Counted from the first letter of the stretch, positions 45,738 to 54,901 are shown. The stretch: DNA of 64,000 nt from Anaerolineales bacterium (GCA_029210945.1 JARGGH010000002.1:82547-146546); one strand, 5' to 3'. A program made the numbers and translations. The notes: a model not told the origin generated them from the letters alone.

Positions 45738-46673
45738 CTAGATGCTGAACAACAGGCGGCTGCGGCGGTCATCCAGGCGATGCAGGCCGGCCTCCAGCGC
45801 CCATTCGACCACCTGAGCATACTCGGCGCTGGTGAGCGGCCGGCTGAGCGGTTCATAATCGCGGGCTTTGTAAGCCGGGCGGTATTGATCCATCAGGTTC
45901 AGGTACGTGTCTTTCGATATCTCTGTCGCCAGAAAATCGACGATCTCCTTCGTGCCCGCGAGTCCTTCCGGCAGGACAAGATGGCGCACAAGCAGACCGC
46001 GCTGTGCGATGCCTTCCTCATCCAGCTGCAAGTCGCCGACCTGCCTGTGCATCTCCCGAACGGCGGCCTGGTTAATCTGCGGGTAATTGGGCACATTCGA
46101 ATAACGTTTGCCGTATTCGTCATGCGCATATTTCATGTCTGGCATGTAGATATTGATGACCCCGTCGAGCAGGGCAAGAGCTTCAGGCGAGTCGTAACCG
46201 CCCGTGTTGTAGACAATCGGCAAGCGGAGGCCATCTTGCACGGCCAGTTCAAGCGCTTCGAGGAATTCTGCGATGACGTGCGTCGGCGAAACGATGTTGA
46301 TATTGTGGCAGCCCATCGCCTGGAGCTTGAGCATGATCCCGGCGAACTCCCCGGCACTGACTTCTTGTCCCGCGTCCGTCTGGCTGATATCCGCGTTCTG
46401 GCAATATTGGCAGCGGAGATTGCAGCGGGCGATGAAAACCGTCCCTGATCCCCGCTGTCCCCGCAGCGGATCCTCTTCGCCGTGATGGGGGCCAAATGAG
46501 GCGATGCGCGCCCGCGTGCCTGTGTGGCAGCCGCCATAGGTTGTGCGCCGGTCGACGCGGCAGTAGCGCCCGCAGAGATCACAAGAGGTTTCGTGTTCGC
46601 GCGCCGCAGATGCTCTCGCGGCAAGCAGTCCCTGTTCGTGCAGCGATAGATAGGCAGGTTTGAACGCCTTCAT
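45738..46673 (-). CDS. Radical SAM protein, pyruvate-formate-lyase-activase-like
   Basis: Encodes 311 residues. The cluster motif CNLRCQYCQN gives Cys84, Cys88 and Cys91. Four extra cysteines sit at the N terminus (CDLCGRYC plus Cys49), which suggests a zinc or second cluster site. It matches the COG1313 group that resembles PflA (VFIARCNLRCQYCQNADISQ; NTGGYDSPEALALLDGVINIYMPDMKY). The usual substrate is unknown, and no glycyl-radical enzyme is in this window. It is convergent with the phosphofructokinase operon. Confidence 0.85.
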   Translation of the reverse strand: MKAFKPAYLSLHEQGLLAARASAAREHETSCDLCGRYCRVDRRTTYGGCHTGTRARIASFGPHHGEEDPLRGQRGSGTVFIARCNLRCQYCQNADISQTDAGQEVSAGEFAGIMLKLQAMGCHNINIVSPTHVIAEFLEALELAVQDGLRLPIVYNTGGYDSPEALALLDGVINIYMPDMKYAHDEYGKRYSNVPNYPQINQAAVREMHRQVGDLQLDEEGIAQRGLLVRHLVLPEGLAGTKEIVDFLATEISKDTYLNLMDQYRPAYKARDYEPLSRPLTSAEYAQVVEWALEAGLHRLDDRRSRLLFSI

Positions 46674-46761
46674 ACCTGCATCATAACAAAAATGAAGTGG
46701 GACAGGGTTGGGTGTGATGCAGCTTCGATTAGTGGTACCCGGGTATGGTCCGAACCTTGCA

Positions 46762-46798
46762 TCTAGATCGATTGGCGAGGCAAAAACGCCGATCTAGA
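46762..46798 (+). promoter_or_regulatory. Structured 5' leader hairpin of the small gene at 46812
   Basis: TCTAGATC (46762-46769) pairs with GATCTAGA (46791-46798). After a four-base bulge GGCG (46774-46777) pairs with CGCC (46787-46790) around the loop AGGCAAAAA. The GGAGGG ribosome site begins only four bases downstream. The position suggests control of translation or of stability, or an operator. Confidence 0.55.
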
Positions 46799-46811
46799 CC
46801 CTGGAGGGATC

Positions 46812-47054
46812 ATGGCTGCGACGATGACAAAAACTGGAGGCGCGACGCTTGCTGATCGGATTCAGGCACTGCCCGATCCATACCGTGGGAATGCCATCGA
46901 ATGGCTTCAGCTGTGCACGCAGACACAGATGATGGACCTGGAAAAGGATATCGATCACTTTCTGGAAACGCTGAACCCATCCGTTCGTGCGAAGTTCATC
47001 TTCCAGACAGGGAAATTGCTGGAAAAAGCGATCTTTTATTTCGGAAGATCCTGA
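46812..47054 (+). CDS. Small protein of unknown function (80 residues)
   Basis: Encodes 80 residues, starting MAATMTKTGGATLADRIQALPDPYRG, with an ideal GGAGGGATC ATG start. It is soluble and probably helical (NAIEWLQLCTQTQMMDLEKDIDHFLETL), then a Phe/Lys-rich end. No family was recognised. It has a structured leader upstream and a 12-bp terminator stem right after, so it forms a complete single-gene unit and is likely expressed. Confidence 0.7.
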   Translation: MAATMTKTGGATLADRIQALPDPYRGNAIEWLQLCTQTQMMDLEKDIDHFLETLNPSVRAKFIFQTGKLLEKAIFYFGRS

Positions 47055-47076
47055 AGGCTAACGCTGCAAGAACAGG

Positions 47077-47105
47077 CGCAGGGGCGGGATCACCCCGCCC
47101 CTGCG
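47077..47105. terminator. Strong hairpin terminator between convergent genes
   Basis: CGCAGGGGCGGG (47077-47088) pairs fully with CCCGCCCCTGCG (47094-47105), then TTGTTTCTT on the plus strand. It lies 22 bases after the small gene and 19 bases before the stop of the minus-strand lipoprotein gene. Confidence 0.85.
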
Positions 47106-47124
47106 TTGTTTCTTAGGGCGAGGA

Positions 47125-48219
47125 CTACTGAACGGTGACGGTGCAGTTGGGGACGGTCTCCAGGTTCGAACCAGTCTGATTGAAAGCCGAGCCATCCCAT
47201 GAGTAATCCAGAGTAATATATTCACAAGGCTCGAGCGGCCCATTGTTCACGGTGCCCAGCTTGCTCACCTCGCGGAAGCGGATCACATCCCCGATCTTTG
47301 ACCATTCACCGTAGTAGCCCTCGTTGAAGTAGACCTGGGACATTCCGGCCCCGTTCCACACATGCACGCTCAGCTCGAGCCAGAGCTGCGGTCCGGAACT
47401 GCGGAATGGTACGACAACGAGTTTCTGGCAATCGCCAAATTGGTAATAGCCTGCATCATCGGTCAGCTGGCGCAGGTTAGGATCGCCGCTGGAGAGATTC
47501 CAAACATTCACCCAACTGGCACCATCCCAATTATCGACCGAGATCGTCTTTCCGCTGGCGCCCTGGTCGGTGATGCGCACGCGCTGGTAGGTTCCATCAC
47601 AGTTCAGGCTGATCCCGCCAGACGGGGTGGGCATCGTGGCGGTTGCCGGGACGGCGGTCGGGGCTACCAGGTCACCCGGAGTGGGTATGTCGCCGGGCTG
47701 CCCGTACCAATCACAGATGTCGATCCCAGAAACGTTTGCGCCGGCGGCGACCGGGAATTGGATCAAGCTGTGATCGGTGCAGTCGACCGACAGGCCGCAC
47801 GGCACCGCCTCCGAGTAGCTCCCGCCCAGTTCATAACCCTCGCGCCAGGCGTAGGCGACGTAAGTGCCTGCAGGCAGCCCGGTGGAATATGTCCCGGTCC
47901 CGTCGGTGTGCTCGATGGTGGTCAGGTCGTTGGTGTTGACCTCCTGAAAATAGAGCGTCAACGGTGGGAGCGGCGGTTCGGAGGGGTAACAGACCAACCC
48001 GCTGACCGTGCCCGTCGTCGGCGCTTGGGTCGTATCAACGACAGCCGGCATGTCGGTCGCCGGGGCCGCAGTCGGCTGCGCTGCAAGCGTGGCGGCGACG
48101 GAGGTTGCCACTTGATCGACATCCTGTCCGCTTGGCAGGTTGCATCCTGCAATGATGAGTATGGTCAGCGTGAGGACCAGACTTCGAACGATGAATTGAA
48201 ATCTACGTAAACTTGACAC
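47125..48219 (-). CDS. Secreted lipoprotein with a Pro/Thr/Ala linker and carboxypeptidase-like folds
   Basis: Encodes 364 residues from a GTG at 48219, which has GGAGG five bases upstream; the longer ATG frame lacks this. The lipobox LIIAGC (Cys26) follows a hydrophobic signal. After a linker of Ala, Thr and Pro comes a beta-rich domain (VSGLVCYPSEPPLPPLTLYFQEV through TGTYSTGLPAGTYVAYAWREG), which looks like a carboxypeptidase-regulatory-type fold, then a second beta-rich part. No binding or catalytic motif is seen. It is likely attached to the outer face of the membrane. Confidence 0.8.
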   Translation of the reverse strand: MSSLRRFQFIVRSLVLTLTILIIAGCNLPSGQDVDQVATSVAATLAAQPTAAPATDMPAVVDTTQAPTTGTVSGLVCYPSEPPLPPLTLYFQEVNTNDLTTIEHTDGTGTYSTGLPAGTYVAYAWREGYELGGSYSEAVPCGLSVDCTDHSLIQFPVAAGANVSGIDICDWYGQPGDIPTPGDLVAPTAVPATATMPTPSGGISLNCDGTYQRVRITDQGASGKTISVDNWDGASWVNVWNLSSGDPNLRQLTDDAGYYQFGDCQKLVVVPFRSSGPQLWLELSVHVWNGAGMSQVYFNEGYYGEWSKIGDVIRFREVSKLGTVNNGPLEPCEYITLDYSWDGSAFNQTGSNLETVPNCTVTVQ

Positions 48220-48330
48220 GATAGCCTCCGCTTGCGAACTCGATTGCACCGACGGTGCCGGATTGATTGACGTACGGATCATCGGCCGATCTAACCGGCA
48301 GAAAGCGGGAACTGGTCCAGGATAGCAGCT

Positions 48331-50010
48331 TTAAAGCCAGGAAGGTTCCTGGTAAGTTCCAAAGACATCGCGCATAACATCGATGATCTCGCCCAGTGTG
48401 GCGTAGCTGCGAACGGCGTCGAGGATGTAGGGCATCGTGTTTTCGGTGCCCTCGCAGGCGATGCGCAGCCGGTCGAGCGCCTGTCCGACGGCAGCGTTAT
48501 CGCGCTCACTGCGCAGGGCTTCAAGGCGCCCCACCTGTCTCTGATAACCGTCCGGATCCATCGCCAGAAGCGGGATCTTCACCGGCTCCTCGTCCTGGAA
48601 GGCGTTCACGCCGACGATGGAGCGGTCGTCAGCGTCGATTTCGCGCTGGTAGCGGTAAGCAGCTTCCTGGATTTCACGTTGGAAGAAACCGGCATTGATC
48701 GCCGGGAGCACCCCGCCGAGCTCCTCGATGCGCTTGAAGTAGTCGCGCGCCTGCGCCTCGATCTCGTTGGTGAGCTTCTCGACGAAAAACGAGCCGCCCA
48801 GCGGGTCGACGGTGTTGGCGACACCTGATTCTTCCGCAAGGATCTGCTGGGTGCGCAGCGCAACCGTCACGGCGTGCTCGGAGGGAAGCGCCAGCGCTTC
48901 GTCCATCGAATTGGTGTGCAGCGACTGCGTGCCGCCCAGGATTGCGGCCAGCGCCTGGATCGCCACGCGCACGATGTTGTTTTCCGGCTGCTGCGCGGTC
49001 AGGCTGACGCCTGCGGTCTGGGTGTGGAAGCGCATCAGCCACGAACGCTCCTGTTTGGCGTCGAATCGATCGCGCATCTCCCTGGCCCAGATGCGCCGGG
49101 CGGCGCGGTACTTGCTGATCTCTTCGAAGAAGTCGTTGTGAGCGTTGAAGAAAAAAGACAGGCGCGGGGCGAAGTCATCGATCTCGAGCCCGCGCTCCAC
49201 TGCCCAACGGACATACTCGATACCGTCGGCAAGCGTGAAGGCCAGCTCCTGTGCAGCGGTTGATCCTGCCTCGCGGATATGGTAGCCGGATATGGAAATC
49301 GTGTTCCAGGCTGGCAGATGGTTCGTCCCGTACTCAATCGTGTCAACGACCAGCCGCATCGAGGGTTCAGGGGGGAAAATATACTCCTTCTGGGCGATGT
49401 ACTCCTTCAAGATGTCGTTCTGGGTTGTCCCCCGCAACACGTCGGAAGCGACACCTTGTTTCTCGGCGGTGGCGATATACATCGCCCAGATTACGGCCGC
49501 CGGCGAATTGATCGTCATGCTGGTCGAGACTTTATCGAGGGGGATGTCTTTCAGCAGGATTTCCATGTCCTTCAGTGAGGAGACTGCCACGCCACATTTG
49601 CCGAATTCACCCAGCGCCTCCGGGGCATCCGTGTCGTAGCCCATCAAGGTAGGCAGATCGAAGGCGATCGATAACCCGGTCTGACCTTGCTCCAGCAGGT
49701 ACTTGAAGCGCTGGTTGGTCTCTTCTGCGGTGCCAAAACCAGCGAACATGCGCTTGGTCCAGAGACGCCCCCGGTACATCGTCGGGTGGATGCCGCGTGT
49801 GTACGGGTATTCCCCTGGCAGGCCGATGTCCTGCAGATAGTCAAGATCAGCGATATCGAGCGGAGTGTAGAGCCGATTGACGGGTTCTGAAGAGGTCGTG
49901 ATGAATTCATCGCGACGCTCAGGCTGCCTGGCAAGGCTGTCTTTGAGCGTCGTTGCTTCCCACTCCTCCAGCGCTTCACGCAGGGCTTTCAGCTGTCCTT
50001 GATCGAACAT
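48331..50010 (-). CDS. icmA: Acyl-CoA mutase large subunit, isobutyryl-CoA-mutase-like
   Basis: Encodes 559 residues: only the TIM-barrel catalytic domain of a B12-dependent acyl-CoA mutase, without the B12-binding domain. The catalytic His244 lies in [11 protein letters not shown]. At the position of MCM Tyr89 it has Phe89 (KRMFAGFG), and at the position of MCM Arg207 it has Gln207 (EYIAQKEY). Known isobutyryl-CoA mutases carry this Phe/Gln pair, so isobutyryl-CoA to n-butyryl-CoA is the likely reaction. A small B12 subunit must be encoded elsewhere. It has its own promoter. Confidence 0.85.
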   Translation of the reverse strand: MFDQGQLKALREALEEWEATTLKDSLARQPERRDEFITTSSEPVNRLYTPLDIADLDYLQDIGLPGEYPYTRGIHPTMYRGRLWTKRMFAGFGTAEETNQRFKYLLEQGQTGLSIAFDLPTLMGYDTDAPEALGEFGKCGVAVSSLKDMEILLKDIPLDKVSTSMTINSPAAVIWAMYIATAEKQGVASDVLRGTTQNDILKEYIAQKEYIFPPEPSMRLVVDTIEYGTNHLPAWNTISISGYHIREAGSTAAQELAFTLADGIEYVRWAVERGLEIDDFAPRLSFFFNAHNDFFEEISKYRAARRIWAREMRDRFDAKQERSWLMRFHTQTAGVSLTAQQPENNIVRVAIQALAAILGGTQSLHTNSMDEALALPSEHAVTVALRTQQILAEESGVANTVDPLGGSFFVEKLTNEIEAQARDYFKRIEELGGVLPAINAGFFQREIQEAAYRYQREIDADDRSIVGVNAFQDEEPVKIPLLAMDPDGYQRQVGRLEALRSERDNAAVGQALDRLRIACEGTENTMPYILDAVRSYATLGEIIDVMRDVFGTYQEPSWL

Positions 50011-50048
50011 GCAACATCTCCTGTGGCAGGTTTTGGTGAGTGTTGGGG

Positions 50049-50057
50049 ATTATAGCA
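50049..50057 (-). promoter_or_regulatory. Extended -10 promoter of the isobutyryl-CoA-mutase-like gene
   Basis: On the minus strand TGCTATAAT (50057-50049) has the TGn extension and a perfect -10 box, 39 bases ahead of the start codon. The -35 region is weak. Confidence 0.6.
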
Positions 50058-50115
50058 TGGGCCCGCTCTTCCAATTGGGACAGGACGTGTGCTTGTGAAG
50101 TACCTTGCATCTGGC

Positions 50116-50144
50116 TTGCAGAGGTACCAACGCGCGGGTAAAGT
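50116..50144 (+). promoter_or_regulatory. Possible promoter of the membrane protein gene at 50220
   Basis: TTGCAG (50116-50121), 17 bases, TAAAGT (50139-50144), with a leader of about 70 bases before the start codon. The -10 matches four of six bases. Confidence 0.4.
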
Positions 50145-50219
50145 GTGTCAGAATGGTGATGATAAGGGTGAGATCGCGGTTGGTCGCGCCATGCCTACCA
50201 ACCGTAAAGGGAGACGATC

Positions 50220-50684
50220 ATGGAGAAAAAGACAAAACTGGGAATCATCTTTCTGGGAATAGCCTGGCCGGCAATCGGGCTGGGATTCCTGTCGATACAT
50301 TTTAAATACTTGCCTTCGGGCCTAAATCTCGCTTCCCAGGCTCTGGGTTTATTCTTGGCCGGCGTGCTGAGCGGTTTGCTGTACCTGACTGTTCGGCGGG
50401 TGTTCGCATCCGTGCTCAGCCGCAGCCTGTTGAATATCGGGTATCTGCTGTTCGCCCCGGTGGGTTTGATGGCGGCCTTGCTGGCTCCGGGCATCATGGA
50501 AGAAGCGGGCACGCCGTCTTCATTCATGTTCATCACACCGATCATGATTGTGCTCTACAGCGGTACAGCTATCGCCGCAGGCCTGGGATTGACAGGCAGC
50601 CTGGCGATCGTTGCAAACATCGTCTCCGAGCGTTTCCAACCGCAAATGAATCACTCCAACGAGCAAAATCAATTGCAGAAGTAA
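50220..50684 (+). CDS. Integral membrane protein, unknown function
   Basis: Encodes 154 residues with four clear hydrophobic segments (near 7-27, 38-58, 71-91 and 103-132). AGGGAGACGATC precedes the ATG. No motif or family was recognised. It is a single gene with its own possible promoter and a hairpin terminator after it. Confidence 0.72.
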   Translation: MEKKTKLGIIFLGIAWPAIGLGFLSIHFKYLPSGLNLASQALGLFLAGVLSGLLYLTVRRVFASVLSRSLLNIGYLLFAPVGLMAALLAPGIMEEAGTPSSFMFITPIMIVLYSGTAIAAGLGLTGSLAIVANIVSERFQPQMNHSNEQNQLQK

Positions 50685-50714
50685 TCGGCTACTCCCAGCC
50701 GTTACCTCACCCTT

Positions 50715-50739
50715 GCCCCGCCATGTTCGGCGGGGCTTT
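50715..50739 (+). terminator. Terminator after the membrane protein gene
   Basis: GCCCCGCC (50715-50722) and GGCGGGGC (50729-50736) form a perfect eight-bp stem with a six-base loop, then TTTGGGTT. The T-tract is short. Confidence 0.7.
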
Positions 50740-50781
50740 GGGTTAAAATCATACAGGTCCGCCCGACCAGAGGAGGCAAGC

Positions 50782-51273
50782 ATGAGCGAACACTTACCCG
50801 AACTAAGCGCGAGCGCCCGGCGTGTCCAGGAGGTTCTGAACCGCAAAGGGGTGAGACTGGACGTCGTCGAGCTGCCGGCCAGCACGCGCACGGCGGAGGA
50901 GGCGGCCCGGGCAGTCGGATGCGATGTCGGCCAGATTGCCAAGTCGCTCGTGTTTCGCATGGAGCAATCCGATCGACCTGTCCTGGTGATCGCCAGCGGA
51001 TTGAACCGCGTCGATGAGCGCCTGATCGGGGAACACGTCGGGGAGATGGTGTCGATGGCAAATGCGGACTTCGTGCGCGCCGTCACCGGGTTTGTGATTG
51101 GCGGGGTTCCGCCCGTCGGGCATCTCTCCGACCTCGACACGCTGATCGATCAGGACCTTTTCAATTACGGGGAGATCTGGGCTGCCGCCGGGACACCGAA
51201 CGCCGTCTTCCGACTAAATCCCGAAGTTCTGGTGGAGATCACGGGCGGGTTCGTGATGCGGATCGCGGCATAG
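50782..51273 (+). CDS. ybaK: YbaK/EbsC-type aminoacyl-tRNA deacylase
   Basis: Encodes 163 residues from the ATG at 50782 with a strong GAGGAGG site. The pattern AARAVGCDVGQIAKSLVFRME, the VIASGLNRVDE segment, VTGFVIGGVPPVGH and the YGEIWAAAGTPNAVFRLNPEVL end match the YbaK/ProX hydrolase family, which removes wrongly attached amino acids from tRNA (for example Cys from tRNA-Pro). The conserved lysine that positions the substrate is in QIAKSL. It is a single-gene unit convergent with the methylmalonyl-CoA epimerase. Confidence 0.9.
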   Translation: MSEHLPELSASARRVQEVLNRKGVRLDVVELPASTRTAEEAARAVGCDVGQIAKSLVFRMEQSDRPVLVIASGLNRVDERLIGEHVGEMVSMANADFVRAVTGFVIGGVPPVGHLSDLDTLIDQDLFNYGEIWAAAGTPNAVFRLNPEVLVEITGGFVMRIAA

Positions 51274-51322
51274 CCAAAGCTGCCTTGGGCAATGTCAGGA
51301 TACGATCTGGATGATAGCGCGA

Positions 51323-51351
51323 GGTCCCGGCGCGATTGAAGCGCCGGGACC
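51323..51351. terminator. Bidirectional hairpin between ybaK and the propionyl-CoA operon
   Basis: GGTCCCGGCGC (51323-51333) and GCGCCGGGACC (51341-51351) form a perfect 11-bp stem with a seven-base loop. No T-tract, but the site is between two converging transcription units. Confidence 0.6.
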
Positions 51352-51377
51352 ATTACAATGTGCACAAATTCAGGCGC

Positions 51378-51911
51378 TCAACGCTCCGCTTCAGAACGGA
51401 GTGCCCTCAAGAACCCCACCATCCCGGCGGCTGCGACCTGGCTCTGCAGTAAGGCTCGATCTGCTAATGAGCGGGCGCGAGCGAGGCGGATCTCAGGCTC
51501 CTCCGCGGTCAATTCATAGAGCTCGATAAGCACACCATGTGTGCTCTCGGGGTGGATGAAGGCGATCTTTTTTCCCCCCGTTCCGACGACGGCCTGCTCG
51601 TTGATCAAGCGGATCTCTTTTGATTTCAACTTCTCGAGGCAGGCATCAATGTCATCCACTTCAAAACAGATGTGATGGACGCCCGGCCCGCGCTTCTCCA
51701 GGTAGCGCGAGATGCCGCTGTCCTCGGTCGTCGGTTTGACCAGCTCGACCTCGGCCTCACCGACCGGAAAGAAGGCGACGACCGCTTCCTGGTCAGGCAC
51801 ATCTTCGACATGGGCAAGCTCAAGACCGAGAGCGTCCCGCCAGAAATGCAGCGTTTCCTCGATGTCCTCAACCAGAATGGCGACGTGATTGATACGTTTG
51901 ATCTTACCCAT
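51378..51911 (-). CDS. mce: Methylmalonyl-CoA epimerase (VOC fold) with a C-terminal extension
   Basis: Encodes 177 residues from the ATG at 51911, which has GAGGTG upstream. Metal ligands fit His9 (KRINHVAIL), His79/80 (GVHHICFEV) and Glu130 (HGVLIELYE). The enzyme interconverts (2S)- and (2R)-methylmalonyl-CoA so that the carboxylase product can enter the mutase. The family is usually about 135 residues; here some 40 extra Ala/Arg/Leu-rich residues follow. Its position directly after the mutase in the operon confirms the role. Confidence 0.9.
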   Translation of the reverse strand: MGKIKRINHVAILVEDIEETLHFWRDALGLELAHVEDVPDQEAVVAFFPVGEAEVELVKPTTEDSGISRYLEKRGPGVHHICFEVDDIDACLEKLKSKEIRLINEQAVVGTGGKKIAFIHPESTHGVLIELYELTAEEPEIRLARARSLADRALLQSQVAAAGMVGFLRALRSEAER

Positions 51912-52002
51912 CGGCACCTCACTCATCAAGACTTAGCGTCCATTTTAGAGAAGTTTCTGTAGCGGTAAAGTTCAGACGTTCGTGTTTTCCGGGTGCCCTT
52001 TG

Positions 52003-53673
52003 TCAGAGTGTGGAAGGCGGCCGGTATTCGCCCCAGACCTTACGCAGGCGACCACAGATTTCTCCCAGCGTCGCTCCTGATTCAACCGCGTCGATGAAGA
52101 GCGGCATGAGGTTCGAATCCGACCCTGCTGCGCGTTCCACCTCCGTCAACTGGTTTTCGACTTGCTCTCCATCACGATTCTGGCGCAGCGTGCGCAGCCG
52201 CGCCCGCTGGCGGTCCTCGATTGCGGGGTCGACACGCAGCGTCTCGAGCTTCGCGGGCGTATCGGATTGATAGGCGTTCACCCCGACGACGATCTGCTCC
52301 CCGCGTTCGATCTCCTTCTGGGTTTGGTAGGCAGCCTCATGGATTTCACGCTGCACGAATCCGGTCTCGATCGCGGGGAGCGCGCCGCCGATTTCGGCGA
52401 TGCGCTCCAGGTAGGCCTGCGCCTGACGCTCGATCTTATCGGTCAGCGCTTCGATGGCGAACGCCCCCCCGACCGGATCGACGGTGTTCGCCACGCCGGA
52501 CTCAGAGGCGATGATTTGCTGGCTGCGCAGCGCTACCCTGACTGCCCTTTCCGTGGGCAAGCCGAGCGCTTCATCCATGCTGTTTGTGTGCAGCGATTGG
52601 GTGCCGCCCAGGACAGCGGCGAGCGCTTGCAGTGCGACGCGCACGACATTGTTGGCGGGCTGTTGGGCGGTCAGGGTTGAGCCGGCGGTCTGAGTGTGGA
52701 AGCGCATCAGCCACGATCGCGGATTTTTGGCTGCGAATCGGTCGCGTGTGATCCGGGCCCACAGTCGGCGCGCGGCGCGGAATTTGGCGATCTCCTCCAG
52801 GAAGTCATTGTGAGCGTTGAAGAAGAAGGCGATCTGTGGCGCAACTTCATCGACATCCAATCCGGCTGCCCGGGCTGCTTCCAGGTATGCGATCGCGTTG
52901 GCAAGCGTGAAAGCCACTTCCTGGACGGCTGTCGATCCGGCTTCGCGAATATGGTAACCGGAGACCGAGATTGTGTTCCAGCGCGGGACGTTCGTCCGGC
53001 AGTAATGGAAGACATCCGTGATTAACCGCATCGCCGGGCCAGGGGGAAATATGTAGGTCCCCCTGGCGATATATTCTTTCAGAATGTCGTTCTGGATCGT
53101 GCCCCGCAGCCCGTCGATTTTTGCACCCTGGCGTTTGGCGACGGCGATATACATCGCCAGCAGGATTGCGGCCGGGGCGTTGATCGTCATGCTCGTCGAA
53201 ACCTGATCGAGCGGGATATGGTCGAAGAGCTCCGCCATGTCATCGAGGCTGGAGATGGAAACACCCACCTTACCGACCTCGCCGACGGCGATCGGGTCGT
53301 CCGCATCATAACCAATCTGGGTCGGCAGGTCGAACGCGACGGAGAGCCCGGTTTGGCCCTGATCGAGCAGGTAGCGGAAGCGCCGGTTCGTCTCCTCCGC
53401 CGAGGCATAGCCGGCATATTGCCGCATGGTCCAGAGCCGGCTGCGGTACATTGTCGGGTAGATCCCCCGCGTGTAGGGGTATTCCCCCGGCAGCCCTAAT
53501 TCGTCGAGATACGCACGCGGTTCAGGCGTGTACAGACGATCGACCTCATCGCCAGAGCTGTTCGCGAAGCTCGCTTTCCGTTCGGGTTGGCGATCGAGTG
53601 CGTCTTTGAGCGTCTCCTGCTCCCAGCGATCCTTCTCTTTTTCGATGTCTTGATAATCCATAGAAAATCCCAT
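52003..53673 (-). CDS. mcmA1: Methylmalonyl-CoA mutase large (catalytic) subunit
   Basis: Encodes 556 residues, the catalytic barrel only, without the B12-binding domain. Substrate-specificity residues are those of MCM: Tyr86 in MRQYAGY (MCM Tyr89) and Arg204 in [10 protein letters not shown] (MCM Arg207). The catalytic histidine lies in [11 protein letters not shown]. It converts methylmalonyl-CoA to succinyl-CoA, ending propionyl-CoA degradation. AGGAG precedes the ATG. A separate small B12 subunit must exist elsewhere. Contrast the Phe/Gln paralogue at 48331-50010. Confidence 0.93.
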   Translation of the reverse strand: MGFSMDYQDIEKEKDRWEQETLKDALDRQPERKASFANSSGDEVDRLYTPEPRAYLDELGLPGEYPYTRGIYPTMYRSRLWTMRQYAGYASAEETNRRFRYLLDQGQTGLSVAFDLPTQIGYDADDPIAVGEVGKVGVSISSLDDMAELFDHIPLDQVSTSMTINAPAAILLAMYIAVAKRQGAKIDGLRGTIQNDILKEYIARGTYIFPPGPAMRLITDVFHYCRTNVPRWNTISVSGYHIREAGSTAVQEVAFTLANAIAYLEAARAAGLDVDEVAPQIAFFFNAHNDFLEEIAKFRAARRLWARITRDRFAAKNPRSWLMRFHTQTAGSTLTAQQPANNVVRVALQALAAVLGGTQSLHTNSMDEALGLPTERAVRVALRSQQIIASESGVANTVDPVGGAFAIEALTDKIERQAQAYLERIAEIGGALPAIETGFVQREIHEAAYQTQKEIERGEQIVVGVNAYQSDTPAKLETLRVDPAIEDRQRARLRTLRQNRDGEQVENQLTEVERAAGSDSNLMPLFIDAVESGATLGEICGRLRKVWGEYRPPSTL

Positions 53674-53732
53674 AGGGTACTCCTTCCTCTCGCTGAGCGA
53701 CTAGCGCTGTCAGCGGGGAGAGCAGTCACGGA

Positions 53733-54341
53733 TCACTCCAGCTGGCTGTGGTATTCGTTTAAGGATGCTCCGATTTGCGAGCGTTTCTCAGGGTTCAATT
53801 GATCGAAATGGCTGAAAGTCGCGTCTTCAAAGTCGAGCTGGAAGCTCTGGCGCAGACGCTGGAAGATTTCGAGGTAGGTTGTCTGCACGCGCTGCTCCCA
53901 TTCGAAACCAAGTTCAGCGGCCGTCTTTTGGACAGCTTCGAGCGACCCGGCTTCAATCTCGACGTAAGAGCCGAAGGGCAGCTCGTCGAGCATGATGTGC
54001 GCAGGTCCGAGTTTGAAAGTCTCGCGGTATTTCTCGTACTCGTGCATGGCGACATATCCCAGGGCTTCGAGCAAGGCGTGCGCCTTATGGAAATCATCGA
54101 TCTCCAGCTCGATCTCGATCCGGCTTTCAAATCGCTCGACGCCGCGTTTGTAAGTCAGCGTCACGTCCCGGTCCTGACGCAGCCGCAGCACTTGGTGGGA
54201 GGCGGTCAGGGTACCCTCCCGATCGTCGAACCGCAGGTTTCGCTCTAACAAGCGCGGCTGCACGAGTCGACCACCCTGCGTGATGACCCGTTTGCGGATC
54301 TCTGCGAGATGGGGGAGCTGGAACTTGGCTTCGTACTCCAT
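53733..54341 (-). CDS. CYTH-domain protein (class IV cyclase/thiamine triphosphatase fold)
   Basis: Encodes 202 residues with the ExExK signature EYEAK at the very start. The fold is a beta tunnel that binds triphosphates, polyphosphate or nucleotides with metal. Members include ThTPase, inorganic triphosphatases and class IV adenylate cyclases. Later segments VTLTYKRG, ESRIEIELEID and SYVEIEAGS continue the alternating charged strands of the tunnel. It lies in the propionyl-CoA operon between the biotin carrier and the mutase, where its job is unclear. Confidence 0.88.
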   Translation of the reverse strand: MEYEAKFQLPHLAEIRKRVITQGGRLVQPRLLERNLRFDDREGTLTASHQVLRLRQDRDVTLTYKRGVERFESRIEIELEIDDFHKAHALLEALGYVAMHEYEKYRETFKLGPAHIMLDELPFGSYVEIEAGSLEAVQKTAAELGFEWEQRVQTTYLEIFQRLRQSFQLDFEDATFSHFDQLNPEKRSQIGASLNEYHSQLE

Positions 54342-54357
54342 AAGGGAATCGGTTGAG

Positions 54358-54855
54358 CTATGTCAGTGTCAGCAGAACTTGATTCTGGTCGACGTTGTCC
54401 CCGGATTTTACACGGATGCGGCTGACGGTTCCATCCCGGGGGGCTTTCAGCTCATTCTGCATCTTCATCGATTCGAGAATGATCAGATCATCCCCTGATT
54501 TGATCTCCTGTCCTTCTTTGACGGGCACAACCACGATCAGCCCCGGCATTGGCGCTCGAAGCTGGTACTCGCCCGATTGCATGGCGGCGCCACCGGTGCT
54601 CTGGCGGAGACGCCGCTGACGTTCGTCTTCCACCGTGAAATCGAAGAGACGGCCCCGCAGGAGGACCTGGACTCCTTGCTCGGACGGGTAAACCAGCGCT
54701 TCGAAAGACTCGCCGTTCAGCAAGAGGGTGTAGACAGGTTGATCTGAGACCGATTGGAAATCTGCCTGCACAACTTCCCCGTCGACCATAAGCTGGTTGT
54801 TCTGCAGGATTTCAATTTCGAAGGATTGGTCATCCACACTGGCGATGTATTTCAT
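54358..54855 (-). CDS. Biotin carboxyl carrier protein of an acyl-CoA carboxylase
   Basis: Encodes 165 residues. The biotinylation motif ESMKMQ puts the acceptor at Lys131 in the C-terminal biotinyl domain (LRAPMPGLIVVVPVKEGQEI through LLTLT). The N-terminal ~95 residues form a variable domain that likely binds the other subunits. It carries CO2 between the biotin carboxylase and the carboxyltransferase. It sits next to accC and in the same operon as pccB, so it is probably the carrier of the propionyl-CoA carboxylase. Confidence 0.93.
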   Translation of the reverse strand: MKYIASVDDQSFEIEILQNNQLMVDGEVVQADFQSVSDQPVYTLLLNGESFEALVYPSEQGVQVLLRGRLFDFTVEDERQRRLRQSTGGAAMQSGEYQLRAPMPGLIVVVPVKEGQEIKSGDDLIILESMKMQNELKAPRDGTVSRIRVKSGDNVDQNQVLLTLT

Positions 54856-54901
54856 CGCGCCTCCCTGGTGATTTGATCGGGTCTCATTTGCTGATCGGAT
54901 C

